Shown one piece after another: positions 5,693-6,675 of a stretch of 6,675 nucleotides of DNA. Numbering within the stretch: the stretch's first letter is position 1; each line of letters opens with the position of its first letter. The stretch is from Candidatus Bipolaricaulota bacterium. Its GTDB lineage: Bacteria > Bipolaricaulota > Bipolaricaulia > UBA7950 > UBA9294. The notes below the pieces were generated by a model. It was not told the origin of the DNA and did not search any database. It saw only the letters and a list, made by a program, of their open reading frames with translations. The position numbers and the translations under genes were made by a program. The stretch spans positions 1-6,675 of the forward strand of contig WFSM01000052.1 of NCBI GenBank assembly GCA_015485945.1. Direction: 5' to 3'.

Positions 5693-6675
5693 AGGGCCGG
5701 GTTCTCGTTTTGATGAGCGGCGGGGTCGACAGCACCGTCGCCGCGTTACTTCTCAAACAAGGCGGATACGACGTTGCGGGACTGACATTTTGGCTGTGGT
5801 CGTTCCCCGGTGCTCCCGACTATCACGGTAAGACCAAATGTTGCTCGCTTGACGCCGCCGCGCTCGCCGCCCATGAACTCGGGATCCCCCATCGCACGAT
5901 CGATGAAAGTACCGCGTTTTACGCCGCGGTGGTGCGCGATTTTATTGCCCGCTATCGCCGCGGCGAGACCCCCAACCCGTGCGGGCGGTGCAACCGGAAT
6001 CTCCGGTTTCCGCTCGCGTTCAAGTACGCTGACGCCCACGGGTTCGACTACGTCGCCACCGGGCACCACGTGCGGATCGTCCGCGGGGATGAGGGATTGG
6101 AACTCCATCGTGGTATCGAACTTAGCAAGGATCAATCGTATTTTCTGTACGGATTAAGTTCCCGCGACCTCGAGCGGCTACTGTTTCCGGTCGGGGGAAT
6201 GCGTAAGGACGAGGTGTTCGCACTCGCACGGGAGCACGGCCTGCACGCCGCTCGGCTCCCCGAGAGCCAGGATCTGTGCTTCGCCGTTGGCGGAAAGTTC
6301 GATTTCCTGTTTTCACCCGATGATCTCGCTCCCGGTCCGATCGTCGACCGTCGCGGCCGCGTGCTCGGGAAGCATCGCGGCTTGCCGCGGTACACGATCG
6401 GACAACGACGTGGGCTCGGGATCACCGCGCCGGAGCCGCTCTACGTCATTGGGATCGACGCGGCCAAGAACGCCGTGATTGTGGGCACGCGAGATGAGCT
6501 CTACGCCGATGGACTTGTGGCGGACGAAGTAAATTTCGTCTCGGGAAGGCCGCCAAACGATGGGGCACGGTTGTCCGCTAAGATCCGCTACCGCTCCCCG
6601 GCGGCAGCGTGTACGTTTCATCCGCTCGCTAACGATCGGTTTGCCCTTCGCTTCGATACGCACCAGCGCGCGATC
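5689..6675 (+). CDS. mnmA: tRNA-uridine 2-sulfurtransferase, 3' end outside window
   Basis: MnmA adds sulfur to position 2 of wobble U34 in tRNA(Lys), tRNA(Glu) and tRNA(Gln), using ATP to adenylate the base and persulfide sulfur from a cysteine desulfurase. The open frame gives 329 residues up to the window edge; the family has about 360-370, so roughly 30-40 are missing. The N-terminal PP-loop is SGGVDST (10-16). Catalytic cysteines are C98 in TPNPCGRCN and C197 in ESQDLCF, with a further C101 giving CxxC; other signatures are ATGHH (123-127), KDQSYFLYGL (147-156) and YTIGQRRGLG (235-244). A CCS motif at 51-53 marks one branch of the family. Start: GTG 5689, overlapping the cupin TGA as GTGA, leaves the needed first strand (RVLVLMSGG); ATG 5713 would remove it. 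No frameshift is seen. Placement after a cupin suggests co-transcription rather than a shared pathway. Confidence 0.95.
   Translation, partial: MKGRVLVLMSGGVDSTVAALLLKQGGYDVAGLTFWLWSFPGAPDYHGKTKCCSLDAAALAAHELGIPHRTIDESTAFYAAVVRDFIARYRRGETPNPCGRCNRNLRFPLAFKYADAHGFDYVATGHHVRIVRGDEGLELHRGIELSKDQSYFLYGLSSRDLERLLFPVGGMRKDEVFALAREHGLHAARLPESQDLCFAVGGKFDFLFSPDDLAPGPIVDRRGRVLGKHRGLPRYTIGQRRGLGITAPEPLYVIGIDAAKNAVIVGTRDELYADGLVADEVNFVSGRPPNDGARLSAKIRYRSPAAACTFHPLANDRFALRFDTHQRAI

Noticed and set aside
1..6675. CRISPR array, tRNA/rRNA, insertion sequence, attachment site or defence system
   Set aside because: No spaced direct repeats, no tRNA-like CCA/T-loop pattern, no transposase or nuclease domain and no terminal inverted repeats were found; nearly all bases are explained by six ordinary genes.

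Overview
The window is an ordinary, gene-dense stretch of bacterial chromosome, roughly 60% G+C. It holds six protein-coding genes, two of them cut by the window edges. I see no tRNA, rRNA, CRISPR array, insertion sequence, integrase or phage gene. Bacterial sigma-70-type -10 boxes, Shine-Dalgarno sites and a bacterial MnmA place it in Bacteria. The phylum cannot be fixed by eye. The MnmA is of the Cys-Cys-Ser type that I associate with Chloroflexota, cyanobacteria and several uncultured or thermophilic lineages, and the second gene pair resembles genes of thermophiles, but this is weak evidence. The palindrome CGATCG is strongly over-represented across the whole window (19 copies by hand count).

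Layout: (1) bases 1-305, + strand, the C-terminal part of a small ACT-domain protein, likely a regulatory amino-acid-binding protein. (2) 318-2114, - strand, complete glmS, which makes glucosamine-6-phosphate for the cell envelope; it converges on gene 1 with only 12 bp between stop codons. (3) 2115-2239, a 125-bp divergent control region with back-to-back promoters for glmS and the + strand cluster. (4) 2240-4041, a translationally coupled pair: a saccharopine/lysine-6-dehydrogenase-like NAD(P) enzyme and a HAD hydrolase (ATGA overlap). (5) 4056-4064, an extended -10 promoter placed so close to the next ATG that the transcript should be leaderless. (6) 4071-6675, a soluble alkaline-phosphatase/nucleotide-pyrophosphatase family enzyme, a small cupin and mnmA (tRNA 2-thiouridylase, GTG start, GTGA overlap, cut at the right edge), all tightly packed.

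How they work together: glmS and mnmA are housekeeping genes. The four genes between them (amino-acid dehydrogenase-like, HAD phosphatase, AP-superfamily hydrolase, cupin) are arranged as an operon but do not form a pathway I recognise. I do not see a convincing new defence or mobile system here. The points most worth checking are the leaderless internal promoter, the CGATCG excess, the unassigned four-gene cluster and the PurF-like signature in the GlmS glutaminase domain.
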